Shown: positions 61,664-64,000 of the stretch, one piece after another | Numbering within the stretch: the first letter of the stretch is position 1 | Layout: every line of letters begins with the position of its first letter | From: Antedon mediterranea | Taxonomy: Eukaryota; Echinodermata; Crinoidea; Comatulida; Antedonidae | Assembly: GCF_964355755.1 (NCBI RefSeq) | Contig: NC_092680.1 | Coordinates: 11,015,001-11,079,000 of the forward strand | Direction: 5' to 3' | Length of the DNA stretch: 64,000 nt | Notes under the pieces: model-generated | The model's input: the letters and a program-made list of their open reading frames with translations, nothing else | What the model was told of the DNA's origin: nothing | Databases searched by the model: none | Program-made: the position numbers and the translations under genes

Positions 61664-63079
61664 ATGATTGCTAAAGAGATTGCTACAGGGCGTATCGCTG
61701 GCCCATTCGATTCGCCCCCATTTCTACATTTCAAATCGTCACCACTAAGTTATCTCATTCATATGATCATGTCCTTACCGAACCCATCAAATGAATACGT
61801 AGTACGTCTTAATAATTTATTTTTTCGTTTTATTTGGCAAAACAAACCTGATAAAATAAACCGGCATCAGATGAAAAGTGATTACTTACATGGTGGATTA
61901 AGAATGGTAGATTTGAACTTTTTTTTTATGTCATTAAAAATAACTTGGTTGCGTAGAATTTTCAACAATAAATCCGAAGACAACCCAATATTTAAGCTAT
62001 TTAAGTACATAACAAATTTGTCTAACTCTATGCAACTTGAAACGAATTGTAAACGTCTGTCCAGCATTAGAGATAATGTTAAAATTCTCTTCTGGAAAGA
62101 GGTAATAGATGCATGGAGTAATTTTATTTCTATTCATTATCCAAAGTCTGTTGACGAGCTATTACGAATGCAAATTTGGAATAATGAAGTAATAAGAATA
62201 GGCAACGAATGTATAAGATATGGAAATTGGGAAAAAGCAGGTATTTTGTTTGTTAATGATTTGTTTAACAGCAATGGGCAATTTATGAATAAAAAAGAAG
62301 TCGAAGATACCTATGGTATTAAGATAAATTATATAAAATTAATAGGATTAAAAAGGCTTCTTAGGGAAAAATTTAACAATTTAATGATATGTGAAATTAA
62401 AAAAACAGTTTTGCCAGATATTCCATTTCACATAAAAGTACTCTTTCAACAAAGAAAGGGATGTCGTATTTTTTATGATGTTTTAAATAACTCAATGTTT
62501 AAATCATGGAAAGCACAAAAGAAATGGGCAGAAAATAAATTTGTATTCAATAACGAACAATGGAAAACAATCTACCTAGCTCCACATACGTGTACAATGA
62601 ATATTGCTTTAATATATTTTCAATATAAAATTGTAAATAGAATAATTGCAACAAATGAACAATTATTTAAAATGAATATAAAAGAAACTTCAATGTGCTC
62701 ATTTGGAGATGGTAAAATTGAAACCATTCAGCATTTGTTCTGTAATTGTCCAATAGTAAAAAGGATATGGAACCTCCTCCAGGAAAAAATTTCAGAAAAA
62801 ACTGGAGTGCAATTTATTTTTAGTAAAGAGAGCATAATTTTCGGATACCAAGATGCGCATCAGTTTTTTAATTTAAAAGCCATTAATGCAATTATTCTAA
62901 TTGTAAAATCATTTATTTATAAATGTAAACTAGTTAAATGTAAGCCAACTATCAAAATGGTTATGAACGAGTTAAAAAGGTTTTATGAAACAGAAAAATT
63001 TATTTATCATCAGAATTTTGAGGACAGTATTTTTAATAGAAAATGGATAAAATTAGAAGAATTTATAAATCAAATATAA
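61664..63079 (+). pseudogene. Chimeric ORF: 29 codons of DIRS RT fused to a LINE ORF2 C-terminus
   Basis: The 471-codon frame is an accident of insertion. Codons 1-29 are DIRS RT (ending FKSSPLS); from codon 30 it is the C-terminal part of an L1/Tx1-like LINE ORF2. The LINE part starts in the thumb/connection region after the catalytic RT motifs: FRFIWQNKPDKI, then GGLRMVDLNFF and SLKITWLRRI, a typical signature of these LINEs. A poorly conserved middle follows. Near the end is the Cys/His motif beginning at C345 (CSFGD), with ETIQHLFCNC at 353-362. The position four after C345 minus one is Gly348 where related elements usually have a second Cys. No endonuclease or RT active site is present, so no retrotransposition activity is expected. 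The ORF ends TAA at 63,077-63,079. The first DIRS codons could let it be translated, but no function is likely. Confidence 0.85.
61747..61751 (+). repeat. LINE target-site duplication, left copy
   Basis: AAGTT directly precedes the LINE sequence and is matched by AAGTT at the end of the A-tail. At five bases it is short for a LINE and could partly be microhomology. Confidence 0.55.
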
Positions 63080-63258
63080 AATGGTTTATAGAGTAGAATA
63101 ATTTTTATGAACCTTTATTTAATTTGTTAGATGGATATCTTTGTTGTTTTTGTTTGTTGCTTTTTATTTTAATTCTTTATTTGATTATGTTTTTCCTTTG
63201 TAATGTATTATATGATGAAATAAAAAAAAAAATAAATATTAAAAAAAAAAAAAAAAAA
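61752..63258 (+). mobile_element. 5'-truncated L1/Tx1-like LINE inserted in the DIRS RT
   Basis: About 1.5 kb of the 3' end of a non-LTR retrotransposon lies in the same orientation as the host element: the ORF2 C-terminus to 63,079, a short AT-rich 3' untranslated region, and an A-run to 63,260. The target can be read exactly, because the RT frame continues across the gap. The likely target-site duplication is AAGTT (61,747-61,751 and 63,259-63,263); its length is uncertain because it merges with the A-tail. Truncation at the 5' end, a poly(A) tail and a short duplication fit target-primed reverse transcription. The clade call rests on the protein pattern and is tentative between L1 and Tx1 relatives. 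Confidence 0.88.
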
Positions 63259-63260
63259 AA
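63080..63260 (+). terminator. LINE 3' untranslated region, polyadenylation signals and A-tail
   Basis: An AT-rich non-coding tail follows the ORF stop. AATAAA occurs at 63,219-63,224 and 63,231-63,236, and 20 or so A residues lie at 63,241-63,260. A 60-codon frame across this stretch ends in lysines encoded by the A-tail and is not a gene. Confidence 0.8.
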
Positions 63261-63263
63261 GTT
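63259..63263 (+). repeat. LINE target-site duplication, right copy
   Basis: AAGTT overlaps the end of the A-tail and leads back into the DIRS RT codons for LREKS. Its left edge cannot be separated from the poly(A). Confidence 0.55.
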
Positions 63264-64000
63264 TGAGGGAGAAATCCGTTGCAGGAAAATACAGATTAAT
63301 TCATAACTTATCATATCCGCACGACGAAAGATCAGTGAATCATAATATTCCTCAACACTACAAAACAGTCCACTACGAAAATATATCCACAGCCGTAAAT
63401 ATCATTCAAAAATCCACCTACCCAGCCTACCTATCCAAAAGCGATATTCAAGATGCTTTCCGGCTCATTCCCCTGCACAAAACACAGTATCACCTTACCG
63501 GGTTTTCTTGGAGAAACAAACTGTACTACGATAAGGTCCTCCCACAAGGGTGTGGATCCTCTTGTAGAATTTTTGAATCGTTTTCAGACGGAATAAAATG
63601 GATACTGACAAATAAACTAGCATGTAAAAACGTAGTCAAGGTATTAGACGATTTCCTGCTTATAGGCGATACAAAACATGAGTGCCAAAGGTACCTTAAC
63701 AATCTCATTGCCTTATCAGATGCCATTGGCCTTCCTCTCTCTCCTCACAAAACAGTGGAGCCAACTACAAAATTAACCTTTTTAGGAATCGAACTGGATA
63801 CGCGAGCTATGGTAGCCAGATTACCCAAGGACAAACTAGAAAAGTATAGGTCCGAAGTAAAAAAATGGTCGAGTTCACATTACATAACACTCCGAGAACT
63901 TCAATCTCTTACCGGAAAACTTCAGTTCGCCACGTGCGTTATTAAGACCGGCAGGGCTTTCCTTACAAGACTATATACACTCACAAAAGGTCAGACAAAT
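63260..64000 (+). pseudogene. DIRS pol, catalytic part of reverse transcriptase (continues past window)
   Basis: The RT frame resumes here in the same phase as 61,219-61,751 and is open to the window end (about 247 codons). In order it shows KYRLIHNLSYP; motif A SKSDIQDAFR, with the catalytic Asp codons at about 63,443-63,454; motif B LPQGCGSSCRIFESF at about 63,535-63,580; motif C VLDDFLLIGD, with the catalytic Asp pair near 63,647-63,652; and FLGIELDT. The connection LTGKLQFATCVIKTGRAF, characteristic of DIRS RTs before RNase H, comes last. The catalytic residues are all present. RNase H and the tyrosine recombinase should follow outside the window. It is called a pseudogene only because the LINE separates it from gag and the RT N-terminus. 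A short antisense frame over it (63,526-63,726) is a shadow. Confidence 0.88.

Larger units (their letters stand above)
61219..61751 (+). pseudogene. DIRS pol, N-terminal part of reverse transcriptase (interrupted)
   Basis: This frame is in +1 phase relative to gag and is open from 61,219, after a TAA, so it overlaps gag by about 294 nt. Recognisable pol sequence begins near 61,499 with VDKLETLLSG and FKNGFFLNYDGP, and continues to GRIAGPFDSPPF and FKSSPL, the classic start of the DIRS RT domain. The first ATG in this frame is at 61,664, inside conserved RT sequence, so normal initiation there would lose the N-terminus. Translation by +1 frameshifting from gag is therefore likely. The frame is cut after the codon at 61,748-61,750 by the LINE. 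The gene is inactive as it stands unless the insertion is removed. Confidence 0.85.
60316..64000 (+). mobile_element. DIRS-like tyrosine-recombinase retrotransposon, interrupted, right end outside window
   Basis: The element is recognised from a Gag-like ORF followed by a DIRS-type reverse transcriptase. In DIRS elements gag is followed by RT, RNase H and a tyrosine recombinase; only gag and much of the RT fall in the window. The left boundary is unknown: the given start is that of gag, and the leader and possibly the 110-bp repeats may belong to the element. A LINE fragment splits the RT at 61,751. Apart from this I saw no stop codon or frameshift in the visible coding parts, so the copy was probably intact, or nearly so, when the LINE inserted. 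Confidence 0.88.

Noticed and set aside
63124-63306. 60-codon forward frame in the LINE tail
   Set aside because: It is hydrophobic AT-rich 3' untranslated sequence, then lysines from the poly(A), then out-of-frame DIRS sequence.

Overview
The window looks like a piece of an animal (metazoan) nuclear genome, most likely an invertebrate. The evidence is a very long AT-rich satellite array, a DIRS-type (tyrosine-recombinase class) retrotransposon, and a 5'-truncated L1/Tx1-like LINE with a poly(A) tail. I cannot name a species or phylum from the sequence. I see no cellular protein-coding gene, tRNA, rRNA, CRISPR array or prokaryotic operon.

Layout. (1) Positions 1 to about 58,355 are one uninterrupted head-to-tail satellite array that runs off the left edge. 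Monomers are about 78-88 bp, roughly 32% GC in the monomer I counted, all in the same orientation, and nearly every one carries the block CAAAATGGTCTAAAACG. Monomer subtypes are arranged in higher-order repeats. Offsets I could verify by shared rare variants are 174, 350, 514, 1,029, about 1,202, about 2,316 and 2,485 bp. A 6.1-6.7 kb segment is also present twice, about 16.0/15.4 kb apart. (2) Positions 58,356-58,870 are non-repetitive sequence with T-rich and TA-rich tracts. (3) Positions 58,871-59,750 are eight 110-bp tandem repeats, each with two short inverted repeats (GTGCGA...TCGCAC). (4) Positions 59,751-60,315 are an AT-rich leader. (5) From 60,316 to the right edge lies a DIRS-like retrotransposon: an intact gag ORF (60,316-61,512), then a pol frame in +1 phase carrying the reverse transcriptase. 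(6) The RT is split at 61,751 by a LINE 3' fragment (about 61,752-63,258) ending in poly(A). The RT frame resumes in phase at about 63,260 and is open to the window end.

How the parts relate. The DIRS gag and pol would make the nucleoprotein particle and the RT/RNase H/recombinase. The last two of these enzymes would lie beyond the right edge. The LINE insertion kills this pol copy and creates a chimeric 471-codon ORF (29 DIRS codons followed by the LINE C-terminus). The satellite is most plausibly centromeric, pericentromeric or other constitutive heterochromatin, but that is inference. I found no clear case for an undescribed biological system. The most informative items are the multi-scale satellite duplications, the paired inverted repeats of the 110-bp array, the probable +1 gag-pol frameshift, and the datable nested LINE insertion.
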